Origin: an uncultured Bacteroidales bacterium
GTDB taxonomy: Bacteria > Bacteroidota > Bacteroidia > Bacteroidales > UBA11471
Direction: 5' to 3'
DNA length: 64,000 nt
Assembly: GCA_947625885.1 (NCBI GenBank)
Contig: CANQQA010000009.1
Coordinates: 1-64,000 of the forward strand
A program made the translations under genes and the position numbers. Positions 1 to 9,035 of this stretch are shown piece by piece. Under the pieces are notes generated by a model, which was given only the letters and a program-made list of their open reading frames with translations, made no database searches and was not told the DNA's origin. Numbering within the stretch: the first letter of the stretch is position 1; each line of letters opens with the position of its first letter.

Positions 1-145
1 AAACTCAACTTTAACTCCCCAAAAGAGTGTTTCTTCAATCTTTTTTTGTAATGTTGCACTTGCCGGTTGACTCTACCTTTCCGTAAAAATGCTTCCGTAT
101 CCGTTAAAAATTTCTTTTTTGCTTTTATTATTGGCAACGATTATC

Positions 146-153
146 TACCTTTG
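146..153 (+). promoter_or_regulatory. -7 promoter box of bamD
   Basis: TACCTTTG fits the Bacteroidota -7 consensus TAnnTTTG and lies 18 nt before the chosen bamD ATG. No clean -33 TTTG at 19-20 nt spacing is seen. Bases 1-145 hold no gene that I can support. Confidence 0.5.
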
Positions 154-171
154 CAAAATTATTTCGGCTAT

Positions 172-984
172 ATGGTAAAGAAGGCGATTTGTTACGGATT
201 GATTGTTTTGTTCTGCTGCTCGTGCAGCGAATATTACAAGGTACAGAAGAGCAACGATCCCGACGTAAAATTCCAATATGCGAAGATGTGCTTCGAGAAA
301 GGAAAATACAGCCGCGCCTATTCGCTGCTCGAAGACATCGTAACCTACTACAAGGGCACCGACAAAGCCGAAGAAACGCTTTACCTGTTAGCCCGCAGCC
401 ACTTCATGGCAAAAAACTACGACACGGCGGGCGAATACTTCGCCACCTATTACCGCAGCTATCCCAAAGGGCAATATACCGAAATGGCGCACTACTATTC
501 GGGATTGAGTTTCTACCGCGAAGCTCCCGACCCGCGCCTCGACCAAACCGATACGTATAAAGGTATCGACGAACTGCAAGCCTATCTCGACTACTATCCG
601 CAAGGTGAAAAGACGGACGAAGTGCGAGACATGATTTTCGAGATGCAGGAAAAACTCGCCCAAAAAGAACTTGAAAATGCGACACTCTACTACAACATCG
701 GCAACTATTTGGGTCGCAACTATTTCGAGTCGGCAGTCATCACCGCGCAAAATGCGCTGAAAACGTTTCCCTACACCGAAAAGAAAGAGGACTTTCTCAT
801 GCTGATTTTGCGGGCGCGATACAAGGAAGCCAAAGAGAGTATTCACGAAAGAAAAGGCGAACGCTATCGCAATGCCGTCGATGAATACTACGCATACATC
901 AACGAATATCCCGACGGCAAATACCGCAAAGAAGCCGACGGAATATTCAAAGACGCCAGCAAACAAATCAAAGACGAAGAATAA
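172..984 (+). CDS. bamD: Outer membrane protein assembly factor BamD (lipoprotein)
   Basis: BamD is the essential lipoprotein partner of BamA that helps insert beta-barrel proteins into the outer membrane, acting on its periplasmic face. The ORF track opens at base 67, but the ATG at 172 gives a proper lipoprotein signal (MVKKAICYGLIVLFCCSC, lipid-attachment Cys18) and follows a -7 box, so I use it. The protein is about 270 residues. After the lipobox come TPR-like helices with the typical pattern of KGKYSRAYSLLEDIV, YDTAGEYFATYYRSYP and ARYKEAKES, as in the YfiO/BamD family. The gene is followed after 22 bases by the omega-like RNA polymerase gene, a neighbourhood common in Bacteroidales. 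The assignment is confident from length, lipobox and repeat pattern. Confidence 0.88.
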   Translation: MVKKAICYGLIVLFCCSCSEYYKVQKSNDPDVKFQYAKMCFEKGKYSRAYSLLEDIVTYYKGTDKAEETLYLLARSHFMAKNYDTAGEYFATYYRSYPKGQYTEMAHYYSGLSFYREAPDPRLDQTDTYKGIDELQAYLDYYPQGEKTDEVRDMIFEMQEKLAQKELENATLYYNIGNYLGRNYFESAVITAQNALKTFPYTEKKEDFLMLILRARYKEAKESIHERKGERYRNAVDEYYAYINEYPDGKYRKEADGIFKDASKQIKDEE

Positions 985-1006
985 TAAAAAACTAAATAGA
1001 GACAAA

Positions 1007-1339
1007 ATGGACTACAAAAAAACCAATGCGCCGACAAATACGGTAACCCGTGACGTCATAGCTTTATCGAGCGATACCGGAAATGTGTACGAAACGATAC
1101 GCATCATCGGCAAACGCGCCAACCAGATAAGCGTGGAAATGAAAAACGACCTCGAAAAGAAACTGCAAGAATTTGCCTCTTACAACGACAATCTCGAAGA
1201 GGTGTTCGAGAATCGCGAACAGATAGAAATTTCCCGCTACTACGAGAAGCTGCCGAAACCGACGCTTATCGCTACGCAGGAATATGCCGAACACAAGGTT
1301 TATTATAAAAATCCGACAAAAGAAAAAGAGGAATTGTAA
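1007..1339 (+). CDS. rpoZ: RNA polymerase omega (Rpb6-like) subunit, Bacteroidales type
   Basis: A 110-residue protein of the family annotated in Bacteroidales as DNA-directed RNA polymerase omega/Rpb6. Omega binds the beta-prime subunit and aids assembly of RNA polymerase. The sequence seen is VYETIRIIGKRANQISVEMK, the helix pattern that carries the omega-type contact, followed by a charged helical tail with EQIEISRYYEKLPKPT. The ORF track starts at 872 inside bamD. The ATG at 1007 is preferred because it follows the bamD stop by 22 bases and begins the conserved part. It probably shares the bamD transcript, which ends at the strong terminator just downstream. The family call rests on recalled sequence similarity and gene context. 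Confidence 0.75.
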   Translation: MDYKKTNAPTNTVTRDVIALSSDTGNVYETIRIIGKRANQISVEMKNDLEKKLQEFASYNDNLEEVFENREQIEISRYYEKLPKPTLIATQEYAEHKVYYKNPTKEKEEL

Positions 1340-1364
1340 TATCCCGATTTTCCATTCATACAGA

Positions 1365-1405
1365 GAAGCCGGCTGAAAAATTTTCAGCCGGCTTCTGTTT
1401 TTTCT
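1365..1405. terminator. Bidirectional intrinsic terminator
   Basis: A perfect inverted repeat (GAAGCCGGCTGAA and its complement around a short A/T loop) is followed by a T-rich run on the plus strand. It lies between the end of the omega gene and the convergent end of the GHL10 gene, so it can serve both strands. Confidence 0.85.
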
Positions 1406-1428
1406 TTACTTACTACCTGCCCGACAAA

Positions 1429-2922
1429 TCAAAGTCGGATTTTGAGGGAACGGGGTTCGCTTTCGTTGTGCATACGGTCTACGGCAGTTACGACATAGAC
1501 GCGGCGTTCCGCACCTTTTTTATAGTCGAGCCGGTAGCGCGGTTCGCGCACGATACCCACCAATGCGGCGGGATTTTCAATATCGACAGGCTCTTTTTCA
1601 TCGAAACAATAGACGCAATAATAGGCGGCTTTCTGCATGGCATCGCGGGTATCGTCGGCTTTCCATTCCAAATAGAATCCGTCGGGCATCCACCGTGTAT
1701 GCAGTTTGGATACTTTCTCGGGAGCCGCATCGTCGATAGCCGTGTAGGCAGGTATCAATACGGGTGTAGAAAAGAAATCCTCTCTTATCAGCGACTGTAT
1801 TCGGTCGTAATATTCCAAAAATTTATATCCCGACCAAAAACAGTTTCCCGATACGGAATCGAGATGCCGCGCCAAGAGCAGTTTGTAATTGAGCTGCGGC
1901 GAGGACACCCCTCCAATGGTGCAATCGACCGAACGCACGACATCTTGTCCGATATAGAGGTGGCAGGAGCTGCCGGCAAGGGCGTCGTTCCACCAATAAA
2001 TCAATTTTTCATAGCAGGCGGCACGGTGCCCGACCTCCCAATAGAGCTGCGGCACGAGGTAATCTATCCAACCGTTGCGCGCCCACAGGAGTACGTCGGC
2101 ATAGAGGTCGTCGTAATTTTGCAATCCGCGCGTATCGCTGCCTCCATCCCACGAAGATTTGTTACGATAGATACCGAAAGGACTGATGCCGAAACGCACC
2201 CATGGCTTCCGTTTCTTTATGAGGGCGCTTACTTTTTCTATCAACATATCGACGTTGTGGCGCCGCCAGTCGCCGCGCGGCATTCCGTTGCCGTAACGTT
2301 CGTAACTCGCATCGTCGGGAAAAGGTTTTCTGGCTATCGGATAGGGATAGAAATAGTCGTCCATGTGTATGGCATCGAGGTCGTAGCGGGTTACGAGGTC
2401 GTCGATGACCCGTGCTATAAATTCGCGCGACTCGGGCAGAGCCGGGTCGAAAAAGAGTTGATCGCCATAGGCAATGAACCATTCGGGGTGTCTGTTGTAA
2501 ATGTGCGACGGAGCCAGCTCGTCTTTGATGTCCATCTTCACCCGATAGGGATTCACCCACGCATGAAATTCGATGTTGCGTTCGTGGCAGCGGTCGATAA
2601 GATATGCCAAAGGGTCCCACAAGGGTTCCGGCGCACGCCCCTGCTCGCCGGTAAGATAGCGGCTCCACGGCTCTATTTCAGACGGGTAGAAGGCATCGGC
2701 TTCGGGGCGCACCTGAAAAATGAGGGCATTGATGCCCGCCTGCTGCAAACTGCCGACCAACGAATCGAAATAACAGCGCATCGCTGCCGGCTCCATGTCG
2801 GCATACTGCGACTGTTTGACGGTATGTATCCACGCTCCGCGAAATTCCCGTTTGGGCGGTTCCTGCGACGATAGCAACAGAAACGGCAGCAAAAAAAACA
2901 AAAGCAACGAAAAACGTTTCAT
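1429..2922 (-). CDS. Family 10 glycosyl-hydrolase-like protein (GHL10/DUF187)
   Basis: A 497-residue secreted protein with an N-terminal signal peptide (MKRFSLLLFFLLPFLLLSS) followed by the GHL10 (PF02638, YngK-like) TIM-barrel domain. Recognisable stretches are REFRGAWIHTV, the strand with NALIFQVRPEADAFY, FHAWVNPYRVK and DAIHMDDYFYPYP, where the acidic residues are the likely active-site group. The C-terminal 100 residues look like a fibronectin-type or similar beta domain. Family members act on glycans, but the substrate is not established for this one. Length fits the Bacteroidales members. It is monocistronic by context: it ends at a shared terminator and is preceded by a hairpin after the PurF-like gene. 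Confidence 0.8.
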   Translation of the reverse strand: MKRFSLLLFFLLPFLLLSSQEPPKREFRGAWIHTVKQSQYADMEPAAMRCYFDSLVGSLQQAGINALIFQVRPEADAFYPSEIEPWSRYLTGEQGRAPEPLWDPLAYLIDRCHERNIEFHAWVNPYRVKMDIKDELAPSHIYNRHPEWFIAYGDQLFFDPALPESREFIARVIDDLVTRYDLDAIHMDDYFYPYPIARKPFPDDASYERYGNGMPRGDWRRHNVDMLIEKVSALIKKRKPWVRFGISPFGIYRNKSSWDGGSDTRGLQNYDDLYADVLLWARNGWIDYLVPQLYWEVGHRAACYEKLIYWWNDALAGSSCHLYIGQDVVRSVDCTIGGVSSPQLNYKLLLARHLDSVSGNCFWSGYKFLEYYDRIQSLIREDFFSTPVLIPAYTAIDDAAPEKVSKLHTRWMPDGFYLEWKADDTRDAMQKAAYYCVYCFDEKEPVDIENPAALVGIVREPRYRLDYKKGAERRVYVVTAVDRMHNESEPRSLKIRL

Positions 2923-2960
2923 ATCTCGGATTTACTAAAAGAGCATTTTTACAGGACAGC

Positions 2961-2981
2961 TATCGGGCGTTTCGCCCGATA
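2961..2981. terminator. Hairpin between the PurF-like and GHL10 genes
   Basis: A perfect 9-bp stem with a TTT loop (TATCGGGCG / CGCCCGATA) lies 8 bases past the stop of the PurF-like gene. It lacks a good U-tract on the minus strand, so it may be a weak terminator or an RNA-stabilising hairpin. Confidence 0.45.
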
Positions 2982-2989
2982 ACCGCAAA

Positions 2990-4393
2990 TCATTCGTAAC
3001 TCGTGCCGTCGAAACAGTGGGTACAGATGCACTCTTTCGGCAGCCCGATAGCTTTTACAAGCGTTTCGAGCGAGTTGAATTTCAGCGTGGTGATGTTCAA
3101 CTGCCGACGTATTTCTTCGACCATGCGCTTGTATTCGGGTGAATCGGTCTTGGTGTAGGTTTCGAGATTTTTGTCGTGTTCGCCCTCAAACTGCTGTATG
3201 ATGCGTCGGGTTATCAACTCCAATTCCGACTTGGAGGCAGTGAAATTGACGAAACGGCAGGGATAGACCAGCGGCGGACAGCTGATGCGCATATGCACCT
3301 CTTTGGCGCCGTAGCGGAAGAGGTCTTTCACGTTGTCGCGCAACTGCGTGCCGCGCACAATGGAGTCGTCGCAAAAGACGACTTTTTTATCCTTGATGAG
3401 TTCGGGGTTGGGAATCAGTTTCATTTTAGCTACCAGCTCGCGCAGCTCCTGCGTGGGCGGAGTGAAACTGCGGGGCCACGTGGGCGTGTATTTCACGATA
3501 CCGCGCTTGTAGGGTATGCGTTTGCCTACGGAATAGCCCAGCGCCATACCGATACCGGAATCGGGAATGGCGGAAACGAAATCGGCTTCGATGTCGTCTT
3601 TTTTACCCATGGCGCAACCGCACTCGAAACGCACGTGATCGACATTCGTTCCTTCGTACTCGCATACGGGGTAACCGTAATATACCCAAAGAAACGAACA
3701 TATCTGCATCTTCTTGTTCGGCTTGCGGAGTTGGGTAAAACCGTCGGCGGTAACCAGCACCACTTCGCCCGGACCGATGTTGTATTCGGTTTCGTATCCC
3801 AGATTGTGGAAACTGCACGACTCCGACGAAACGGCGTAGCACTCCTCTCCTTTTCCGATGAGTATCGGCGTGCGCCCGTACTTGTCGCGGGCGGCGATGA
3901 TGCCCTGCTCGGTAAGCAGAAGCATGGAACAGGAACCTTTGAGCTTCCGCTGCACATTTTCTATGCCATCGACATAATCTTTTCCTTCCGAAATAAGCGT
4001 GGCTATCAATTCGGTCTGGTTGGTGATGCCGTTGCTGTGTTCGCAAAAGTGGTGTCCGGCGTCGAGCAGCTCTTTTTCCAACTCGGGAAGGTTATTGACT
4101 TTCGCCACCGTTACGATGGCGAATTTTCCCAAATGGCAGCTGAATATGATAGGCTGCGCATCGGTGTCGCTGATGATGCCGATGCCGGAGTTTCCCCTGA
4201 ACGTGTGCAGGTCGTCCTCGAACTTCGTACGGAAATAGGAGCTTTCGATGTTATGTATCGAACGGGTGAAATAGCCGTTGTCGAACGTTACCATACCGCC
4301 GCGCTTCGTGCCGAGATGCGAATTGTAATCGACGCCGTAGAAAAGGTCGGCGACACAAGATGTTTTTTTAATGCTTCCGAAAAAACCGCCCAT
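2990..4393 (-). CDS. PurF-like amidophosphoribosyltransferase paralogue lacking the glutaminase cysteine
   Basis: A 467-residue protein with the two-part architecture of glutamine PRPP amidotransferase: an N-terminal class II glutaminase-like fold (residues 1 to about 230) and a C-terminal phosphoribosyltransferase domain with the PRPP loop VVFCDDSIVRGTQ at 338-350. Genuine PurF proteins expose a catalytic Cys at the mature N terminus (CGVFGI-type). Here the same place reads MGGFFGSIKK, with Gly at position 2, confirmed in the DNA (ATG GGC GGT). The next cysteine, Cys13, does not align with the family position. It could therefore be ammonia-dependent, depend on another glutaminase, or have a non-catalytic role. 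It starts 19 bases after purL on the same strand, so an operon with purL and a link to purine synthesis are likely. Confidence 0.8.
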   Translation of the reverse strand: MGGFFGSIKKTSCVADLFYGVDYNSHLGTKRGGMVTFDNGYFTRSIHNIESSYFRTKFEDDLHTFRGNSGIGIISDTDAQPIIFSCHLGKFAIVTVAKVNNLPELEKELLDAGHHFCEHSNGITNQTELIATLISEGKDYVDGIENVQRKLKGSCSMLLLTEQGIIAARDKYGRTPILIGKGEECYAVSSESCSFHNLGYETEYNIGPGEVVLVTADGFTQLRKPNKKMQICSFLWVYYGYPVCEYEGTNVDHVRFECGCAMGKKDDIEADFVSAIPDSGIGMALGYSVGKRIPYKRGIVKYTPTWPRSFTPPTQELRELVAKMKLIPNPELIKDKKVVFCDDSIVRGTQLRDNVKDLFRYGAKEVHMRISCPPLVYPCRFVNFTASKSELELITRRIIQQFEGEHDKNLETYTKTDSPEYKRMVEEIRRQLNITTLKFNSLETLVKAIGLPKECICTHCFDGTSYE

Positions 4394-4412
4394 AGTACTA
4401 TTAGGTGATGAA

Positions 4413-7400
4413 TTAACGTTTCAGATTTTCCACCCACTTGCGCGCATTGACAAAGGCTTCAATCCACGGAGCCACTTCGTCGGCAGCCTTGCGGTCGGCG
4501 GGATAATAAGCCCACTGCCACGGGAAAATAGCCCGTTCGAGGTGGGGCATCATCGCCAAATGGCGACCGTCGGCAGAGGCGATGCCCGCTACGGCGTAAG
4601 GCGAACCGTTGGGGTTGGCGGGATAAGCGTCGTAGCTGTACTGCGCCACCACATTGTAACGGCTTATCTCGTAGGGGAAACTGAATTTTCCCTCGCCGTG
4701 CGCCACCCATATTCCCAATTTCGAGCCGGAGAGCGAACCGAACATCACCGAATTGTTTTTCGGTATGGTAAGCCCTACGAATTCGGACTCGAACTTGTGC
4801 GAATCGTTGTGGAGCATACGCGGCTTCTCGGCATGCTCGGGTGTGAGCAAGCCCAATTCCACCATCAACTGGCAGCCGTTGCAGATGCCGAGACTGAGGG
4901 TGTCGGGGCGGGCGTAGAAGCGGGCGAGGGTTTTCTTCGCCTGTTCGTTCCAGAGGAATCCGCCCGCCCAGCCTTTGGCAGAGCCGAGCACGTCGGAGTT
5001 GGAGAATCCGCCGCAATAGACAATCATGTTCACCTCATCGAGGGTTTCGCGACCGCTGATAAGGTCGGTCATGTGGACGTCTTTCACATCGAATCCCGCC
5101 AAGTAGAGGGAGTATGCCATTTCACGGTCGCCGTTCACGCCTTTTTCGCGAATGATAGCGGCTTTCACGCCCGACGGTTTGCGTCGCTCCGGCGATATGC
5201 CGTACTGCGCCGCCGTTCCCGTAAATCCTTTCGGGAAAGCGAAATGCAGAGGCTGCTGCTTGTAGTTGAGGAAACGGGCTTTTGCCTGCGCTTCGCCGCT
5301 CTGTTTGCGGTCGAGCAGGTAGGACGAGGAATACCAGACATCGCGCAGATGGTCGATGCCGAACTGGTATTGCGCACCACCTTTGCTTACCAGCAAATGA
5401 CGTTCGCTGCACGGACGGGCAATGGCGGCATATCCTACACCGGCTTCGTCGAGAATCCGCTCGACGGCTTTGCGGTCTTTGACCTGAATCAATACGCACG
5501 GATTTTCGCTGAACAGTATTTTGATGAGGTCGGGTTCCGCTATCTTGTCGAAATCGACTTCGAGACCGCCTTCGACGTTGCCGAAATTCATTTCGAGCAA
5601 TGCCGTAATCATACCGCCTGCCGAAATATCGTGTCCCGCCAAAATGAGGTCGCGGGCTATCATTTCCTGTACGGCGCCGAAAGCGGCGGCAAAATATTCG
5701 CTGTCGCGCACGGTGGGCGCCACGCGACCTATCTTGTTGAGCGACTGGGCAAATGCCGAGCCGCCGAGTGCCAGCGCATCGAACGAGAAGTCGATGTAGT
5801 AAAGCGTCGTGCGGCTATCACGCACCAGCACGGGCGATACGACTTTCTTGACATCGCTTACCTCCGCTCCTGCCGAGATGATGACGGTGCCGGGCGAATA
5901 GACTTTTTCTTCGCCGTATTTCTGCGTCATCGAAAGGCTGTCTTTTCCGGTGGGAATGTTGATGCCCAACTCGCGGGCGAAACGGCTGCACGCCTCGACG
6001 GCTTTATAGAGGCGGGCATCCTCGCCCGGATTTTTGCAGGGCCACATCCAGTTGGCGCTCAGCGAAACGCTGTCGAGCCCTTCGGCAAGGGGCGCCCATA
6101 CAATGTTGGTCAAGGCTTCCGCCACAGCGAGCACGGAGCCGGCAGCGGGGTCGATCATCGCAGCTTGCGGGGCGTGCCCGATAGAGGTGGCGATGCCGGC
6201 TTTTCCGCGATAGTCGAGCGCCACGACGCCGCAGTCGCTCAACGGCAGCTGTATTTCACCCTGACACTGCTGGCGGGCAACCTTACCGGTTACCGAACGG
6301 TCGACCTTGTTGGTAAGCCAGTCTTTGCAGGCAACGGCTTCGAGCTGCAACACCCGTTCCACGTATTCGTGTATTTCGGCGGGATTATAAGTTACTTCCT
6401 GATAGGTTTCTTCTATCGTCTTGTCGTGCATGACGGTGCGGGGAGCTTTTCCGAACATATCGTCCATCGCCAAGTCGATGGGCTTCACGCCGTCTTTCTG
6501 CTCGAAGACGAAACGGTGGTCGTCGGTCGTTTCGCCGACGACGTACATGGGAGCGCGCTCGCGGTCGGCGATGCGGCGCACATAGTCGATGTCTTTTTCG
6601 GCGATGAGCATACCCATGCGCTCCTGACTTTCGTTCCCGACGATTTCTTTCGCCGAAAGTGTAGGGTCGCCTACGGGCAACTGCGCCATATCTATTTTAC
6701 CGCCGGTGGCTTCGACGAGTTCCGAAAGGGCGTTGAGGTGTCCGCCGGCACCGTGGTCGTGTATGGAGACAATGGGGTTGGCATCGCTCTCCGCCAACGC
6801 GCGGATAACGTTCGACACCCGTTTTTGCATTTCGGGGTTCGCGCGCTGCACGGCATTGAGTTCTATGGCATTGGCATATTCACCGGTCTCCACCGACGAA
6901 ACGGCGCCGCCGCCCATACCGATACGGTAATTGTCGCCGCCCATGACGACGACTTTTTCACCCGGAGCCGGCTCGCCTTTGAGGGCATCGCGCACGGTGC
7001 CGAAGCCCACGCCGCCTGCCAGCATGATGACTTTGTCGTAAGCGAATTTCTTGTAATTCTCGGCGTGTTCGAACGTGAGCAGCGAACCGCAAATCATCGG
7101 CTGCCCGAATTTGTTTCCGAAGTCGGAAGCGCCGTTAGAGGCTTTTATCAAAATCTGTTCGGGCGTCTGATAGAGCCATTTGCGGGGAGGCATGGCGTTT
7201 TCTTCCCACTCGCGCCCCTCTTCGCCGCGGGGGTACGAGGTCATATATACAGCCGTGCCGGCAATGGGCAGACTGGCTTTGCCGCCGCCCAGACGGTCGC
7301 GTATCTCGCCGCCCGTACCGGTCGCCGCGCCGTTGAACGGCTCGACGGTCGTGGGGAAATTGTGCGTCTCGGCTTTGAGCGAAATCACCGTGTCGATGTC

Positions 7401-8108
7401 TTTCACTTCAAAGAAGTCGGGGCGGTCTTGCGAGGCGGGAGCGAACTGCTCTACCACCGGACCTTTGTTGAAAGCTACATTATCTTTATATGCCGATACC
7501 AGACGGTTCGGATTTTCTTCGGAAGTTTTTTTGATGAGTTTGAACAGGGAGCTTTCTTTTTCTTCGCCGTCGATGACGAACACGCCGTTGAAAATCTTGT
7601 GGCGGCAATGTTCGGAATTTACCTGCGAGAAACCGAATACTTCGCTGTCGGTGAGTTTGCGACCGAGTTTGCGGCTCAGGTCGTTGAGGTAGTTCACTTC
7701 TTCGTCGCTCAACGCCAGTCCCTCCTGACGGTTGTATGCCACGATGTCGTCGATATAGACAATGGGATCGGGCTGTTTGTCGATTTCAAAAATTTTCTGG
7801 TCGAGACCGTTGTAGAGGCGTTGGAGCATGGGGTCATGTTCCGCCTTGTCGCCGGCGACGGGAAAATACTCTTCGATGCGGCGTATATCGGTAAAACCCA
7901 TGTTTTGCGTGATTTCCACCGCATTGGTGCTCCACGGAGTAATCATTTCGCGGCGCGGACCGACAAACCGACCGTCGAGGGCGGTGTCGGCAAGCAGCTC
8001 GGCTCCGCCGAAAAGCCAATTCAACTTTTCGGTTTCTGCGACAGAAAACCTACGGGAAGCATCAACGGCAATAATGTGTTGTTCAGGAGTTTTGAAAAAG
8101 AGAACCAT
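4413..8108 (-). CDS. purL: Phosphoribosylformylglycinamidine synthase (long single-chain PurL)
   Basis: Catalyses the fourth step of purine synthesis, ATP- and glutamine-dependent conversion of FGAR to FGAM. At 1231 residues it is the long form that fuses the synthase and the PurQ-type glutaminase. Seen in order are the N-terminal domain, the linker, the synthase motif KAETHNFPTTVEPF followed by GAATGTGGEIRDRLGGG, the second AIRS-like half (HDISAGGMITALLEM), and a C-terminal class I glutaminase with LGICNGCQLM (nucleophile Cys1076) and PHLER (His1189, Glu1191). The start is ATG at 8108, about 45 bases below a minus-strand -7 box. The PurF-like gene follows after 19 bases. The large ORF on the opposite strand (4371-8189) is a shadow. 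Confidence 0.96.
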   Translation of the reverse strand: MVLFFKTPEQHIIAVDASRRFSVAETEKLNWLFGGAELLADTALDGRFVGPRREMITPWSTNAVEITQNMGFTDIRRIEEYFPVAGDKAEHDPMLQRLYNGLDQKIFEIDKQPDPIVYIDDIVAYNRQEGLALSDEEVNYLNDLSRKLGRKLTDSEVFGFSQVNSEHCRHKIFNGVFVIDGEEKESSLFKLIKKTSEENPNRLVSAYKDNVAFNKGPVVEQFAPASQDRPDFFEVKDIDTVISLKAETHNFPTTVEPFNGAATGTGGEIRDRLGGGKASLPIAGTAVYMTSYPRGEEGREWEENAMPPRKWLYQTPEQILIKASNGASDFGNKFGQPMICGSLLTFEHAENYKKFAYDKVIMLAGGVGFGTVRDALKGEPAPGEKVVVMGGDNYRIGMGGGAVSSVETGEYANAIELNAVQRANPEMQKRVSNVIRALAESDANPIVSIHDHGAGGHLNALSELVEATGGKIDMAQLPVGDPTLSAKEIVGNESQERMGMLIAEKDIDYVRRIADRERAPMYVVGETTDDHRFVFEQKDGVKPIDLAMDDMFGKAPRTVMHDKTIEETYQEVTYNPAEIHEYVERVLQLEAVACKDWLTNKVDRSVTGKVARQQCQGEIQLPLSDCGVVALDYRGKAGIATSIGHAPQAAMIDPAAGSVLAVAEALTNIVWAPLAEGLDSVSLSANWMWPCKNPGEDARLYKAVEACSRFARELGINIPTGKDSLSMTQKYGEEKVYSPGTVIISAGAEVSDVKKVVSPVLVRDSRTTLYYIDFSFDALALGGSAFAQSLNKIGRVAPTVRDSEYFAAAFGAVQEMIARDLILAGHDISAGGMITALLEMNFGNVEGGLEVDFDKIAEPDLIKILFSENPCVLIQVKDRKAVERILDEAGVGYAAIARPCSERHLLVSKGGAQYQFGIDHLRDVWYSSSYLLDRKQSGEAQAKARFLNYKQQPLHFAFPKGFTGTAAQYGISPERRKPSGVKAAIIREKGVNGDREMAYSLYLAGFDVKDVHMTDLISGRETLDEVNMIVYCGGFSNSDVLGSAKGWAGGFLWNEQAKKTLARFYARPDTLSLGICNGCQLMVELGLLTPEHAEKPRMLHNDSHKFESEFVGLTIPKNNSVMFGSLSGSKLGIWVAHGEGKFSFPYEISRYNVVAQYSYDAYPANPNGSPYAVAGIASADGRHLAMMPHLERAIFPWQWAYYPADRKAADEVAPWIEAFVNARKWVENLKR

Positions 8109-8151
8109 TTGTTGTTATTATTTTGCAACGTTACAAAAAAGTTTCATTCCG

Positions 8152-8159
8152 CAAAGATA
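8152..8159 (-). promoter_or_regulatory. -7 promoter box of purL
   Basis: Reading on the minus strand gives TATCTTTG, an exact TAnnTTTG match 43 bases upstream of the purL ATG. No clear -33 element is seen. Confidence 0.6.
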
Positions 8160-8201
8160 GTGAAAAGCGTCGGCATTCCGATAAAATAAAAAGAAAACTA
8201 T

Positions 8202-8232
8202 TTTGGAAAATTGAACAATTCCCTTACATTTG
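8202..8232 (+). promoter_or_regulatory. Promoter of the LysE-family gene
   Basis: TTTG at 8202-8205 and TACATTTG at 8225-8232 are separated by 19 nt, an exact match to the Bacteroidota housekeeping consensus. It lies 49 bases before the ATG and is divergent from the purL promoter. Confidence 0.75.
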
Positions 8233-8281
8233 CTCCCGAAAAAAAGAAAATTCGTTTCAATAAAAACTTCCATATATTGAT

Positions 8282-8935
8282 ATGAGCGTTTTGAGCTTGT
8301 TCATATATGTTATTATCAAAGGTTTTGTAATAGGACTCCTTGTATCAGCCCCTATGGGACCTATCGGGGTGTTGTGTATTCAGCGCACGCTCAACAAAGG
8401 TCGGCGGTCGGGAATTGCGACGGGGTTGGGAGCAGCGCTTTCGGATTTGTTCTATGCCATACTGACAGGTTTCGGAATGTCGATGATCATCGACTTCATC
8501 GAAACGAATGAGGCTATCATTCAGATTATCGGCAGCATCGTATTGGGAATATTCGGCATCTATCTTTTTCGCCAAAATCCGGCACGTAACATTCGCCGCC
8601 GCCTCAACCAGAAAAATACCTTTGCACAGGATTTCATCACCGCATTTCTCCTGACGCTCTCCAATCCGCTGATTCTCTTTTTTTTCATCGGACTGTTCGC
8701 CCGTCTCAACTTCTTCCTGCCTGAAATGAAATGGTTGCACTACTGTACGGGCTACCTCGCCATCATTGCGGGAGCACTCGGTTGGTGGCTCACCCTCACC
8801 TACATACTCTGCAAAGTTCGTGAACGGTTCACCTTGCGCACCCTATGGGTTATCAATCGCATTATCGGCGCCGTCATCATCATCATGTCGCTGGTAGGAT
8901 TGTGCACAGGAATCATCGAATACTTCACCCCATAA
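8282..8935 (+). CDS. LysE/RhtB-family translocator
   Basis: A 217-residue integral inner-membrane protein of the LysE type, a family that exports amino acids and related small molecules. The N-terminal family signature is visible: a first membrane helix ending in GLLVSAPMGPIGVLCIQRTLNKG, then GLGAALSDLFYAI. About six hydrophobic segments can be counted, including FLLTLSNPLILFFFIGLFA and the C-terminal IIGAVIIIMSLVGLCTG. Length is normal. It has its own promoter and is divergent from purL. The substrate cannot be told from sequence. Confidence 0.87.
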   Translation: MSVLSLFIYVIIKGFVIGLLVSAPMGPIGVLCIQRTLNKGRRSGIATGLGAALSDLFYAILTGFGMSMIIDFIETNEAIIQIIGSIVLGIFGIYLFRQNPARNIRRRLNQKNTFAQDFITAFLLTLSNPLILFFFIGLFARLNFFLPEMKWLHYCTGYLAIIAGALGWWLTLTYILCKVRERFTLRTLWVINRIIGAVIIIMSLVGLCTGIIEYFTP

Positions 8936-9035
8936 AAATCATCGGCATAAACTTTTTTCCCACGTAATTTGTTTTTGCGATTGAATCTCGATATTAAACA
9001 TTAAACATATACAATAACTTAAAAAACGGAAAAAG

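Noticed and set aside
2961-2981. A riboswitch or operator between the PurF-like gene and GHL10
   Set aside because: Only a simple 9-bp hairpin is present, with no conserved aptamer features. A 3'-end hairpin is sufficient.
4371-8189. A 1272-codon open frame on the plus strand opposite purL
   Set aside because: The complementary frame encodes a complete PurL with all motifs. The plus-strand translation is Phe/His/Val/Arg-rich without domain character, the usual shadow of a GC-rich gene.
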